Part shown: positions 38,501 through 51,500 of the stretch, piece by piece | Numbering within the stretch: the first letter of the stretch is position 1 | Layout: every line of letters begins with the position of its first letter | The notes under the pieces: model-generated | Told to the model about the DNA's origin: nothing | Database searches by the model: none | The model's input: the letters and a program-made list of their open reading frames with translations, nothing else | NCBI RefSeq assembly: GCF_000237925.1 | Contig: NC_031497.1 | Coordinates: 8,489,675 to 8,553,674 of the forward strand | Direction: 5' to 3' | From: Schistosoma mansoni | Taxonomy: Eukaryota > Platyhelminthes > Trematoda > Strigeidida > Schistosomatidae | Length of the DNA stretch: 64,000 nucleotides | Position numbers and translations under genes: made by a program

Positions 38501-39303
38501 CCAATGGTGTCCCAGAATCGACCGCAATTCGGGAATTGCGAGCAGCTTATTAATTGCAAATTAACCGAATCAGAAACAATATGCATAAACACAACGACAA
38601 TAGATATCAAAAATGCCATTTGTGTTACATTTGAGGATCTTGGCTTTTCCCTTGTGTATGTTGAAGCCCAGGTGATGCAGAGGCTATTGCTACATTAGTT
38701 ATCATGACCTGCATTTGTTGGTGTATGGGATAGAAGGGCTAGGTCATCTATGAAGCCCGAATCGCCTGGTTGCATCCAAGCTGTCCATTGTATTCCGTGC
38801 TTCCCCTCAGATATTGAGGTGTTCATAATCCAGTCAACCACTAGAAGAAAGAGAAAGGAGGGGAGTAAGCAGTCTTGTCTGACTTCAGTCCTCACTTGGA
38901 ATGCATCTTTTAGCTGTCTTCCATGCACGACTTTACACTGTAGTCCGTCGTATGAATTCTGAATGATATTGACAATCTTCTTAGGTACACCATAATGTCG
39001 AAGAAGGTTCCGTAAAGTTCTTCCGTCCACATCGTCAAATGCCTTCTCATGGTCAAGGAAGTTAATGTACGATGACGAGTTCCATTCAACAATGGTCCGT
39101 AGTATTGCAATTTGGTCTGCGCATGACCGATCCTCCCGGAATCCAGCCTGTCGATTCGGAGGCTGGATGTCTACTGAATCTTTCATTCGGTCCAGTAACA
39201 GTCTTTTGAAAACCTTTCCTGGTACTGATAGTAGTGTGATGACATTGTAGTTCTCACACTTGCTGAGATCTCCTCCCTTTGATGTCTCGATGTGGTATTC
39301 TTC
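38500..39303 (-). mobile_element. SR2-like (RTE clade) LINE, RT fragment ending at an assembly gap
   Basis: Minus-strand translation: [79 protein letters not shown], then FIDDLALLSHT (the catalytic FADD-type box reads FIDD). Weaker homology continues to about 38500. The 5' side runs into N bases. Confidence 0.82.
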
Positions 39304-39531
39304 NNNNNNNNNNNNNNNNNNNNNNNNNNNNNNNNNNNNNNNNNNNNNNNNNNNNNNNNNNNNNNNNNNNNNNNNNNNNNNNNNNNNNNNNNNNNNNNNN
39401 NNNNNNNNNNNNNNNNNNNNNNNNNNNNNNNNNNNNNNNNNNNNNNNNNNNNNNNNNNNNNNNNNNNNNNNNNNNNNNNNNNNNNNNNNNNNNNNNNNNN
39501 NNNNNNNNNNNNNNNNNNNNNNNNNNNNNNN
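39304..39531. other. Assembly gap (N)
   Basis: 228 N between an SR2 fragment (minus) and a CR1 RT fragment (plus). Confidence 0.99.
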
Positions 39532-40060
39532 TTTCAGGCCGATTTTTATTTTACAACAATGATATTTGCGGTAGTTTTTGTATGTTTAGGCCTCTTCTGT
39601 ATGCAGATGATTCTAAAGTGGTATAATTACTTTCTCCTCATGGTGTGAGCAATAAGCAGAATTGTATTGGTATGCAGCTCAGCAATGTACCCCAGTAGTG
39701 GCCGAAATGGCAGGTGGAGCTTAACACGCTCAAATGTGGATATATATGCTTTGGTAAAACATCATTCAACTTAGATCTTGCCATAAATGGTGATGCGTTA
39801 TCTAAGTTACATACAATAGTGGACTTGTAACTAGAGTACTCCTACGAGTTGTCCTTTACAGAACAGGCCTTGATACAGACCTACAAGTCCCGATGTTTTC
39901 TGAATTGCATAGCTCATAAACGTTAGTGCTTACCACTTTTCCAGGTCGTAGTTTTATTGCACTATCTTGTTGATTTGTCTAGAATTCTCCAACATTTTGT
40001 TCAATTTGAAATTGGTGAACACTGTAATTTGAATAACTACATAACCTATCGTGGAATGCC
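39532..40060 (+). mobile_element. SR1-like (CR1 clade) LINE, RT fragment
   Basis: Reads FNNDICGSFCMFRPLLYADDSKVV (shown as: NDICGSFC then RPLLYADDSKVV), then WPKWQVELNTLKCGYICFGK and LAINGD. These are the CR1 RT palm (YADD) and thumb. It is truncated on the left by the gap and contains stops. Confidence 0.65.
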
Positions 40061-40114
40061 TCTATGAAGAAAGAAAGAGTCTGTTGCAGTTCAGTTTTTT
40101 TACGAAGAAGATGG

Positions 40115-41984
40115 TGTTACGTCCAATTATAGTTTTGCCCGTTCCAACTATTGAAGTACTGGCCGTCGATATTCGCAAATCACGAACCCAAGTAGGCAAG
40201 AGAACCAAAACTCCAAATTAAATACTAAGTTTATTCGCAATTCACAAATAATCGACCAAAGTCGTTCTAACAACAATAATTATAACAATTACAAAACAAA
40301 CCTCCAATTTTGTAGGTTCCCGGAGCAAAAACACCCAAATACCAAACCAATGACAAAAGAAACNNNNNNNNNNNNNNNNNNNNNNNNNNNNNNNNNNNNN
40401 NNNNNNNNNNNNNNNNNNNNNNNNNNNNNNNNNNNNNNNNNNNNNNNNNNNNNNNNNNNNNNNNNNNNNNNNNNNNNNNNNNNNNNNNNNNNNNNNNNNN
40501 NNNNNNNNNNNNNNNNNNNNNNNNNNNNNNNNNNNNNNNNNNNNNNNNNNNNNNNNNNNNNNNAAAGCTCGGCTCCTTCCCGTGCATCATGATCTTATCA
40601 ACGACTTCCGCCCACTTATTTTGCAATTCTAGTGGAAGACATGAAACTATTACCCCCAAATTAGCCATAGAATTAACGTCAGACATGTATCCCATTTCCT
40701 TCAACGTTATACATACACTACGTGACTTAATAGCAAAGTCAGTTAATACGTCAGCTGACCCTCCGACAGATTTATGGTTTAATAACTCAGCAACTAGTTC
40801 CCGCGCAACAAGGTGCTCCTTACCAAATAAATCATATAAAATTCGTTTAGCCCTATCATAGCCTAAATGACTGGGCAAAGAAATGCAAGATTCAATTGCC
40901 GTTCTGGCCTTTCCTTTGCAATAATATAACAAATACGGCAGCAACTGGCCCTTATCTGACAGTTTACTCTCTATAAGGCTATTGAACTGACTAATGAAAC
41001 GGTAATACTGACCTGGCTATCCATCAAAGTACATCATATCGATCTTAGGTAAAACCATGTTACCGACCAATGTATGTAAAGTATCCTTCAGTTCCTCAAC
41101 CCAATCGATTTTTGAGATGTTACATACCTCTCCCGAGTGATTATTACACCCAGTTTCACAATCCAAATAATTTTCCACTTTGACCTTTATTCCACATTTA
41201 TCTACGGGCAATCGTTCATCGTCCTTGATGACGTTGCATTCTAATTTGGCGATATCAACCTCTTCTTGAAGATCTAACATCTTAAGTTGCCGTTCCAATT
41301 CAAGTCTCTTTTCTAAATTCCTTTTCTTCAGTAATGCTTTATCTAACTTTAATCTAGAAGTACTTAGCTGGCTAGAGGACATACTATTAAGACTAACATC
41401 ATCACATTTATCATCGTTAACGTCATACATACCACAAACAGCACTGGAAATTTTACCGTCCAATTCGTCGTTTTCCCTCTGTCTTTTGCTTCGAGTTTCC
41501 ATAGTACACCTTCGTTCAGTAGAACCAGAATTTGGACCCAAATTACTGTCCAGACTAATCCAAAGTGTGAACTACAGAACCAATAATTGAAGAACCTTTT
41601 GTTACGTCCAATTATGAGTTTTTACCCGTTCCAACTATCGAAGTACTGGCCGTCGATTTTCGCAAATCACGAACCCAAGTAGGCAAGAGAACCAAAACTC
41701 CAAATTAGACACCAAGTTTATTCGCAATTCACAAATAATCGACCAAAGTCGTTCTAACAACAATAATTATAACAATTACAAAACAAACCTTCAATTTTGT
41801 AGGTTCCCGGAGTAAAAACTCCCAAATACCAAACCAATGACAAAAGAAACCAAAATGTCCGAAAAGAATGATATAAACAAACAAGTCCAAAGGTTAAGTA
41901 AAACAAACACATCCAAAAACACAGTAAAATTGATGTACAGTAAAAAGGTTTTAATCAGCCAAATATCTTCAGTTCTCCCGTAAT
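40115..41984 (-). mobile_element. BEL/Pao-like LTR retrotransposon fossil, partial
   Basis: Fossil. A gag-like region on the minus strand (about 40564-41541) shows a coiled-coil N-terminal part and the LPKIDM...FDG / YYRFISQFN / LGYDRAKRILYDLFG pattern of BEL/Pao gag proteins. An LTR (about 41600-41984, TGTTACG...CCCGTAA) flanks it on the right, and a partial LTR of the same sequence (40115-40363) on the left beyond an assembly gap. No pol region is seen. It is broken, with at least two breaks. The LTR copies are very similar, so the insertion looks recent. Schistosome Sinbad is a known BEL/Pao element; the family name is inference. Confidence 0.75.
40364..40563. other. Assembly gap (N)
   Basis: 200 N, a round number suggesting an unknown true length, inside the LTR element. 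Confidence 0.99.
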
Positions 41985-42797
41985 ACACAGAGGACAAGCT
42001 CCTAATGGCTAATTATTCATTCAGCTTCCATAAGGCCACTTCTTACTTTTTGGAAGACCTTGATCGATTCTCAGGATTTTCTGTGGTTAAATTTGATCTT
42101 ATATTCAGTGTTTTGCTGACCGATTATCAATCCAACAGAGTTTATTTTTGGACTGCTGATTAGAGAATTGTACAGATATTCATTTACTAAGCCCTTCATG
42201 CTAATATAGTTGTAAGATTACTAACAGCCGCATGAAAATGATATGCTCCGAAATTGTAGCGCAGCAAATAGGTGAAAGTGCATGAAAAGTGTTTTATTTG
42301 AATTATACTTAAACCAAACGTAGTGGGCTAATGTGTCTACAGCTAGTCACAATTAATATTAGTGCAAAAAAATCCAGAATGGAGAAGCTAAGCAAAGTTA
42401 AGGATGAAAACTATGAGAATAACGATATAAAAATTATTAGAATATTTAAGTATCAGGTAGAAGTTAGCTTTCAAATTGAAAATGCCACAGGTATTTGGAG
42501 TTCGACAGAGCTTTGACCAGTAACCCCTATTATGATTCGTACCCGCTTGGTGAAATCAAATCTCAGAATCGAGGGGTTTCGAAGATATATGTGATAGACT
42601 ATCACCATATGGATAATCGACTGATATAGGCTGGCTAGTGATTGCAGGGAATGTTGAGCAAGGCGTTCGCACACGTGATCTGCTGCAGATGCATAACCCG
42701 GCAGCTTCAGCTTGGTAAGCCCATTAAAACTAATATAGTCAGTATCAAATAACCAAATTTTTCAAAGCTACTGAGTTTGGGGATTTATTTACCGCTA

Positions 42798-42997
42798 NNN
42801 NNNNNNNNNNNNNNNNNNNNNNNNNNNNNNNNNNNNNNNNNNNNNNNNNNNNNNNNNNNNNNNNNNNNNNNNNNNNNNNNNNNNNNNNNNNNNNNNNNNN
42901 NNNNNNNNNNNNNNNNNNNNNNNNNNNNNNNNNNNNNNNNNNNNNNNNNNNNNNNNNNNNNNNNNNNNNNNNNNNNNNNNNNNNNNNNNNNNNNNNN
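42798..42997. other. Assembly gap (N)
   Basis: 200 N immediately before an LTR fragment. Confidence 0.99.
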
Positions 42998-43188
42998 TTG
43001 TAGGTTCCCGGAGCAAAAACACCCAAATACCAAACCAATGACAAAAGAAACCAAAATGTCCGAAAAGAATGATATAAACAAACAAGTCCAAAGGTTAAGT
43101 AAAACAAACACATCCAAAAACACAGTAAAATTGATGTACAGTAAAAAGGTTTTAATCAGCCAAATGTCTTCAGTTCTCCCGTAACAGA
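42998..43188 (-). mobile_element. Partial BEL/Pao-type LTR (fossil)
   Basis: About 190 bp nearly identical to the right half of the LTR at 41600-41984, ending CCCGTAACA, the expected LTR terminus. The rest is lost in the gap. It may be a solo LTR or the end of a second copy hidden in the gap. Confidence 0.75.
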
Positions 43189-44712
43189 TGGTATTAAGGT
43201 GTGTCTATCTGTTACACTTTTATTTCACTGATCTAGATTTAGTGATATTTGGAAGCGTAGTCTTGCGGATTACTGCTGCGCAAATAGTCTAGAGATCTTG
43301 GTAACACCATATATTTCTTATATAGCACGTACACGCCATTTTCGCGGACATGATCTACAGATTAAAACATTGGTTTACAGATAGGGGACTACTCGTCTGG
43401 GTTTATTGGCAAGATAAAATGATTGAAAGTTAATGAAAGTATTTGTGCAGTTGTACCAGCAAGTTAATAAATAGGCTTACATGTAGGTACCGTACTACGA
43501 GCTTAGAACTGTTGTGTGTTTAAAGTTAGAACCTCAAACTAACGGTGACCTTGTGGGGCCTGAATCTGGATAAGTTTTACATTCTCACATTAGAATCGTG
43601 GTGTCCCCAAGTATTTGTACAATGGCACTTCAATAAGTCTATAAATGTTGGTAAGTGGAGATTCAAGATGGTTTCATATAACCCATGACCATGAAGAACG
43701 CGGTCCAAACGTAATGCTGAAGAAGGAGGAACAAAGGATCAACAAGGAATTTGGGTATAAAACCTTGACAATTCTAACCATTTGTCGTTTAATAGACTAA
43801 GATATAGCAAATCTGTAGATAAAACTCATACTAGCCGCTATTGCCAGAATGAATCGCAGTAAAACACCTTCAGATAAAAGGATGTAGCAATAAAGAGAAT
43901 GACTTGTGACATGTTACAAGGTGGAATGGGTTCGAATAATTTAGGGGAAGTTGGGGCAAGAGTAGGTATGGCTACTCATTAAGATAGACAGTGCATCAAA
44001 AGAGAGTGAAATCTTTAAAAACCCTGGCAAGTCCAACATAAAAGTATTGAGTAGCCTAGCTTATCTGAAAGAAAACCGTTTAACGTCATGACTATGTACA
44101 TGACGAAATAGTTTACGTTTGTATCGTATGTGGGTGTTGGTACTACTAAGCAGTGGTGTGCACGAAATGTAATACGGCCTAAAATTACGATAGGACGGAT
44201 TATATCTCTTCTCAATAGCGTAATATTCATCTAGAACCCGCAGAATGATGTGTAAAATAATGGTCTACTTCGTTATTAGTACTGCTCTAATAAGGGACCT
44301 AATCCTGAAAATGTAGATTTGGGATGATGTAACTGCGTAATCTGTAAGATCTTACGTGGAAGTCACATCATCGTCTAAACTGACTCATAGTATCGTAACA
44401 ATTACCAATAAATGATGGAGAACACATTTAGGCTGGAGATAGAGCCATATATTTGTAAAATTCAAACTTAGGTTTGGTTGAAGAATAACTATCTCAGTAT
44501 TGTTGATACGCTGGAATCAAAACAAGGGGATATGGGGAAATAACAGTTTTAAATTTCATTATAAATACAAATGTACATTATTACCTAAACAAATATTACC
44601 ACTCAGTTATTCAACCAATAATTGTCCCTTCAATAATCCATCTAAATTACAGTAAATAGGCAAATTGATAAGGAATATAAGAAAATTACCAAACGCATCA
44701 AAAAATAAGTAT
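43189..44712. other. Nothing recognised
   Basis: No supported gene or known repeat. Confidence 0.35.
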
Positions 44713-44930
44713 TGTTTTATCCTTTCTGGATAGATCAAGTAAAATTCCGTTCAAAAGATAATAGTTTGTTGCTTTATAGCACAAAGTGTTTCCAATTCTG
44801 GAAAAGTGCTTCGATTCACAACCAAAAAGCACGATCCTAGTCAACACAAGCAACTCAACCAAAGAGTAAACAATCATTATGTCTGCCGATAAGATGAAGG
44901 ACTAACTAAAACAAGATAAATACAGTAGTA
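44713..44930 (+). repeat. Unclassified dispersed repeat, copy 2
   Basis: Plus-strand partner of 22795-23014: TTTCTGGATAGATCAAGTAA, AGCACAAAGTGTTTCC, AAAAAGCACGATCCTAG, ending near AAAACAAGATAAATACAGTA. Identity is clear but moderate, so the copies are old. Confidence 0.6.
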
Positions 44931-44991
44931 GTAGTTTTGTGCTGCAGCATTGTGGAAACATTAATTTAGCTTTCTCTGTCTTTCAACGTGC

Positions 44992-45370
44992 ATGTCAGCT
45001 CAATTGTTGCTTCGTAACTTGATCTGGGATACCGTTCGCTCCACTGAACCTCACCGCCCTTGCTTACAACTAGATAAGGTCCAGAAAACCATACGATGAG
45101 AACAACTTAACAGTTTTGGGTGCACAAACTTTGTTTAGATCTTCTTCACGCGAAATTCAAGATGAAATGTTTAATAACCGGTAAGTTTCAAGCTTCCACT
45201 TTAAATGTTAGTAATACTGATTGCAGTTAGTAAAGTATTATTGTAAGGAATAGCAGTTTGTTTTGATTTATAATAACTCAGTATTGTGTTTAGTGTTTCA
45301 TATTTAAGAAATGGTCGACATCAGCGAGGAGTTTTGGAAGCTGGACTGGATTCGACGGTGTGCTAAATGA
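44992..45370 (+). CDS. Tentative small spliced gene, splicing ambiguous
   Basis: ATG at 44992 opens MSAQLLLRNLIWDTVRSTEP. Two spliced readings reach a stop, and both use the strong GTAAGT donor at 45181 and the TTTAAG acceptor before 45309. Reading 1 removes a 35-nt intron starting GTCCAG (acceptor AACAG) and gives FWVHKLCLDLLHAKFKMK and MVDISEEFWKLDWIRRCAK, stop at 45368-45370. Reading 2 removes a 40-nt intron starting GTTCGC (acceptor CAACTAG) and gives RKPYDENNLTVLGAQTLFR and RGVLEAGLDSTVC, stop at 45364-45366. Each has one poor donor. Length would be about 68-72 residues. No family recognised. The chance of a false gene is substantial. Confidence 0.28.
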
Positions 45371-48100
45371 ATTCTAAAAGTTAGATATGAACAATTTTAT
45401 TGTTCCTCAGACTAATCATATTCATTTTCTTTATGTGTTTTTCCTGTTTAGAGAACTTTATCTAATAACTTAATTGCAATGAACATGAATCGTTGATGCG
45501 CAATGTTGTTTACTTTCCTTCATAGCTTTTTGATACCATTCTAGGCTGTTCTGTTGAATGTAACATGATGATAATTATCTTCATACTAACTACTTTAGGA
45601 AATATTATTGCAATGCACTATACATTAGTAAAGACCTTTGTATTTCCGTGATAAATAAAAGACGTGTGTAGACCTCAAATCGATAATACAGAGCAATTTG
45701 TTGTTTTACGATATAATATTGTAAACGTTGTGTGTTACAATAGCCTTGATTTTGCAGCCGCGTGTTTCGGTGTTGACGCTACGTGGGCAGAGGGCGTTGT
45801 CAAGGTCGTCCTTGCTATTGAGGTTACAGTAGCAAATAAAAATAAATAAATTTTAATAAAATTGATTCATCAATACGGCGATGCTTTGAAGGATAAAGTG
45901 ATTTTTTTTCGTGTAATTTTAGGATGTAATAAAGTAAAAACTTCGCATTTGACGGAGAAACTTGACACTCAATAATTTGCGGACTTATCTATCATAATTT
46001 CTAGCAAATACAATGAATCGCATTTGAATCATTCAAAAGCGGTAGTTTTTCGGCTGGACCATGCTAACAAGAAATGAAAATCATGTAAACGATATGCGTA
46101 TTTAGGCTAATACTTTGCTAACGGTGAAATTAAATTCAGGGAAGGTTATATAGGCTAGAGCGGTCTTGCCTTCATCATTTCACCTCTTTTCGCTGTTTTC
46201 CGGTCATATTTCTTTGTCCACTCATTTAGCTCATAATTTCTTTTCTAGGATTTTTAACAAAAATTAGTATTAACGTGTACCCATTTTTGTCTCAAAAGCA
46301 CTAAGGCAATGGGTTTCGATTGATATGACATAAATTTCAAAGTATGTTTAAAGTTGAAACATTAGGATTGAAGTGTGTTCTAAAAACCTAGAACGTATGG
46401 ATTGATATTTCACTAGATTTGTCATTATCCATTAAGTCGTACAGTATACTTAAGACCTAGAATGTAAGAATTTAAATCAGTTAATCATAAGCTAAGTTAT
46501 CGGTTTATGTGTTGCCTAGAGTTATCGTGTGACCAAGGCCCCGAAATAGGTATAAAATCTCGAATAACATCCATGACAGTCACGGACATCAAGCGTATTG
46601 ACCAAGGTTCCAACTACATGCTAAGATACAATAAATTATGACTGGTCTTTCGTAGGTTATAACAGCGCCATTTCGTAGCAGATACGATCTAGTTTCTCAT
46701 CTCAAATTTTTCGTTGTTTATCTAACTTATCCCAAAGTTAAAATAGCTGGTGATGTAGTATTAATAATCCGATTTTTGTTAATGCTGTATGCGTAAAGAT
46801 TGGTTACATCGGCTTTCGTACTAGTTTCAAACATTGCAGTCAGTGTCTTATCATCGAATTTTATGTCAAAATAGACTAATTTCAATTAAGATTTGGGAAT
46901 TACTAGTTGGTCACTTAATCTTTCTTGCCTAATAAGCAGAGACGGTAAATACAAAATATCTCTGAATTGATGAGTTACCAGTGTATTTTTTAAAGGCATC
47001 AGTTTATCCTCGTTTACACGGAAAAATTTGGGGCAAAAGTTGTCAGTTTTTAGTTTAGCCAAATTATTGTTATCTACTTGAGATTCCGATTATGGTAGTG
47101 TATATGATAGAAGCTCTGAATCCCCTGTTAGGACACCAAAGTTTCTTTGTTACATCCTTACTCCGTTTGGTGTCTGTATTCTTATGATTATCAAATGCAA
47201 GACGATTGATGCTTTTACTCGATCCTTACATAAGTAATGACGTTGCAAAAGCATTTGTTTGTGTCTCACTGCTAGTAAAATAATAAAAGTCAAATCTACC
47301 TACCTAGCGGTCAGGTTTAATAGACTAATGCTCAGGTTTGTACTCAAATGGTTCTATTGCAAAGAATTCGCTTTAACATATGTTACTGACGTTACTTGAA
47401 GTCTTTTCTTACTTTTCATGTCTGTTTAAGATGTAATTAACGATGAGATACCCTACTATGTTTTGGCGTCCTCTAAGAAAGGCAAAATTTCATCTCTCTT
47501 ACCATAAGTATCCATACACAATGTTCAATTTTATCCTAACTTTGATAGTTTTGGACAGGAATTCTTCAGAATAATACACCAATTATACTCTCCACATTCA
47601 TGGAGTTTAGTTTATTCAAGTAGCTTGAACGTTTTATTCGTCAGAATCAACCAACATTTAATGTTGGGAAACATCTTTACATATACTAAAATTCTGCATG
47701 GTCATTCATCCAGTTACTACGCTTCATTTGTTTTTATGCTGTAAATCAGTCGCGTGTAGTATATCTTAGTGTTTCGAAAAAATTTTTTAATCCATTATCG
47801 TTCACTACATGCGTAACATGGTATGGTATAACTCTAGCATATATAACGGTGGACACAATAATCTCTCAATTATCAATGAGAATAGATATGTATTTCCACA
47901 GAACTGGTGAAACTCGTACTCATTTGATCTCTGGGATTTCAATTGAACACTGAAATATTCCCACGTTATGCGATGAAATCGATTGGTCATAAAAATCTTC
48001 TAGATTCTTGTAGAATCAAAGATGAAATTTTTTCTTAACTTATATTAGTGAAGTAAGACCGTGTTTTCTATTAATTATTTTAACGTTGTTAGAAGAGTAG
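45371..48100. other. Intergenic, nothing recognised
   Basis: AT-rich with only short chance frames. No known repeat or exon identified by eye. Confidence 0.4.
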
Positions 48101-48273
48101 GATATTTATTTATTATTTATTTATTTAAACACATATATATTGGTACAAAAGGGCACCAGGTACATATGTGCCACACAAAATAATGAAAGTAGGAAGAGAA
48201 GGGATGAAAAGATAAGGTGGACTGAAATGTACAACCAGAAGACTCTTTCAGTTAGGAAAGTTAGAACCATTCT

Positions 48274-51200
48274 TTATGTAGAAAGTAAAAGAAGGTTGCA
48301 GCAGGATCGCCACTGGCTTCTATTCTGAGCCATATCTGATGACGTCTCTAGCCACTGTGTTGCACCATCTCTCGGACCCCAACCAAGGAGTCGTGAAGGA
48401 CCAACAGAAGCTAGCCCTTTGCAGCTCTCTTTCATGCCACGACACCATGTCATACACTGACCTCCTCTCCGCTTTTTCCAACCAGTCCCAGAGTCGGCAA
48501 ATAATGCGCGACGTGGAAGTCTCTGGGACGACATTCGTAAAACATGTCCAAGCCACCGAAGTCGGTGTTTCAAGATGGTGACACCAATTGAATTATCGTC
48601 TCTGCGCCCGAACACACGATGCCGAACCTCTGCATTACTAACATGGTGTTGCCACTAAATGTCAGCAATCCTTCGGAGACAACGATGATCGAACACAGAG
48701 AGACGTCTAACATCCTCAACTCGGAGAGGCCAGGTTTCACAAGCATAGAGCAAAACTGCTCTCACCGACGCGTTGTAGATCCGACCTTTTACAGCCAGAC
48801 TAACATCACGAAGGCGCCAAAGATGGCCCAGATTGGCATAAGCCGCTCTGGCTTTCATTATACGTGCACCAATCTCATCACTCACGCCACCACCAGCACT
48901 TATATAGCTACCTAGATACACGAACTTCTCAACTACTTTGATCTCCTCACCATCCAGGGTGAGTACAGGATTAGAATCCTGCCAGTCTTGTAGGAGTACT
49001 TTGCACTTGGAGGGTGCAAAGCACATGCCGTACCTGCGGACACTGATTGCCGACTGATTAAGTGCTGATTGCATGCCTTGGGCATTATCGCACAGTAAGA
49101 CAATATCATCCGCATACTCAAGGTCGAGAAGTCGTTCTCCAGGCAACATATCCACACCGCCATTACTTACATCCACCAGAGCTGTTTCCAGGATGTCGTC
49201 GATGGCAAAGTTGAAGAGGAATGGTGAGATCGGGCAACCCTGCCTAACCCCACTGCTCGAATGGAACAAGGGAGAAAGGTGGTTGTATGCCCTCACTCTG
49301 CCTGAGGTGTTCGTATACAGGGCCTTTAAGATGTTAATGAACTTCTCAGGCACACCCTTCTTCAATAGACAATCCCAGAGAACAGTCCTATCCAACGAAT
49401 CGAAGGCCGCCCTGATATCAAGAAACACTACGATTGTTGGCCTGCGATAAGTATGACGGTGTTCTAACATTTGGCGGAGAGTGAAGATGTGATCAATGCA
49501 TCCTCGACCAGAACGAAAACCAGCCTGCTCCTCGCGAGTCAATCGTTCTCGGGTTTTAAACAACCTACGAAGAATGATAGAAGCCAATAGTTTGGACGCA
49601 ATCGAAAGTAGACTTATCCCCCGATAGTTATTGCAGGAACAACGTGAACCCTTTTTAAAGATAGGGACGACTATTGACTCATTCCATGATGTTGGAACAC
49701 TTTCTTCCTCCCAAACCTTTCCAAACAACACAGTCAATTCCTTAGTCAGAAAGTCACCACCATCTTTAAAAAGAGCCGGAGGTAAGTCATCTGGGCCAGG
49801 TAATTTGTAACGTTTCAAGAGTTGGAGTTCCTTGCGGACTTCCGCCTCGTTTGGTGGAACAGTCGTCACCGGCCATGGAGGGCAGGACAAGCTGGTTGAT
49901 GTTGCCGGAGCAGCAGGCCAGTTGAACTGCCCTTCGAAAAATTCCGCCCATCGTCCAAGACGTCGGGAGATGTTAGTGATTGGCATCCCATCATCCTCGT
50001 AGATTGTTTCACTCACACCAGACTTCTTGCTGCCAGTGGCTCGGATGAGTTGGAAGAGCTTCCGGCAGTTACCAGATGCAGCTGCTGCTTCCATCTCATT
50101 AGCACGCTCCGACCACCAGGCTTCCCGGTCCTTACGCAAGCTTTGCCCGATTTCATTACGTAACAGCCTTCGTTTGTGGTCAAACTCACGGTCACCCGGA
50201 GTAGACCGACGGGCTTCCATCAGTTGTAAGGAGCCAGAAGAAACCCAGTGCTTGTAAGCGGGACGTTTCGCGAAGCCGCAAGCGGCTTTACTCGCCATTT
50301 TCGTGGCGTCGTGAAGATGCAACCAATGCTCATCTATACTTTTCGGTGGGGTGGTAGCTAGCCTAGAGGCTAGCTCCACTCGATACTTACTTGCAACAGA
50401 AGTTGCAGCCAGTTTACTAATATCAATCCGTTGGTGGTGGTCAATCCTTCGGCCACTGAAAAGTAAGGTGAGATTGGCGCAGACCAGGGCATGATCAGAC
50501 TCCAGATAGGTACTCCAAAAGGAGCGGCAGTCTTGTACACAACCACGCCAGCGGTAGCTGATCGCGATGTAATCAATCTGAGTCCAGGCTTGAGATGCAG
50601 AGGGAGGACGCCAGGTGGCACACCGGCGATGACTGTGCCGGAAGTTAGTGCTGGCCAGAAACAGGTTGTGGTCTGTGCACAGTTGCAGCAAACGGTCCCC
50701 GTTATCTGTCCTGCGACCAACAAGTCCCCATCGGCCACCTAGACGACTCTCTTCTGTGCCTAGACGCCCGACCTGTGCATTCAAGTCTCCGGCTAGTACT
50801 ACAATATCTGTCGAACGCGCTTTCTGGAGAAGAACTGTTAACTGATGGTAAAACTCATCCTTGATTGCATCCGGGCTGCAATCTGTCGGGGCATAGGCGG
50901 AGATGACGAAAAGACACCGTTTCTCACGCCGATTTCTTCTCACTTTGATGGAACTTTCCAATCTAACAGCACATAACCGACTGTTAATGGGGATCTAATC
51001 GATTAGTGCTGCCTCAGCCCTAGCGCTTAGTGCGACACCAACGCCAGCAAGACCAGACGAAGATGCCACAGGGTCCCCGGATAAGCGCACGTGAAACAAG
51101 CTTTTCGAGGCGACAGATGTAGAGCGGATTTGTAGTACTTCACTAGAGTCTTGAATGCGGGTCTCGGATAGACAACAAACATCAACATTAAGACCTTCCA

Positions 51201-51324
51201 AAGACATAGCCAGCCCTATCTGTTGTCTGATCTGCATTAGTGTGCGAACGTTGAAGGAAGCCAGCTTGAACGGCGTACGTGGTTTCAGAAAGACTGCCTC
51301 AGTATTCATTATCGGTGGAAGCAT
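48274..51324 (-). pseudogene. LINE endonuclease-reverse transcriptase ORF with two in-frame TAG codons
   Basis: One frame of 1016 codons plus stop from ATG at 51324, interrupted only by TAG at 50997-50995 and 48657-48655; no frameshift. AP-endonuclease: FKLASFNVRTLM, CCLSETRIQD, SAYAPTDCSPDA, LAGDLNAQVG, LESDHALV. RT: FKKGSRCSCNNYRGI, QAGFRSGRGCIDHIFTLRQ, VVFLDIRAAFDSLDR, SSGVRQGCPISPFLFN, LEYADDIVLLCD (catalytic YADD). C-terminus: HRLRWLGHVLRMSSQRLPRR, GWGPRDGATQWLET. The first TAG falls where the group-B copy has Trp (ALLEWIPVDSRL against ALID-stop-IPINSRL), so TGG to TAG is the likely cause. No separate ORF1 is seen, as in RTE elements. Confidence 0.9.
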
Positions 51325-51458
51325 TCACTTTCAACCAGACAGTGACTGGAGATCGTTTAGATAGGACAGATTTTCCACCAAGAGCGAGCTGCTGCATATG
51401 TTGAAGAGTAAGGTTACACAAATTGGGGATAAAAGGGGGTGAATTAGCGATATGGTAA

Positions 51459-51499
<41 letters not shown>
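51459..51499. repeat. (TAA)n microsatellite inside the LINE 5' leader
   Basis: About 13 TAA units (ATT on the LINE strand), at the point where the leader shared with the non-autonomous derivatives gives way to the ORF-proximal region. Confidence 0.9.

Positions 51500-51500
<1 letters not shown>

Noticed and set aside
51459-51499. TAA repeat as a regulatory or CRISPR-like array
   Set aside because: A plain trinucleotide microsatellite; no spacers, and the host is a eukaryote.
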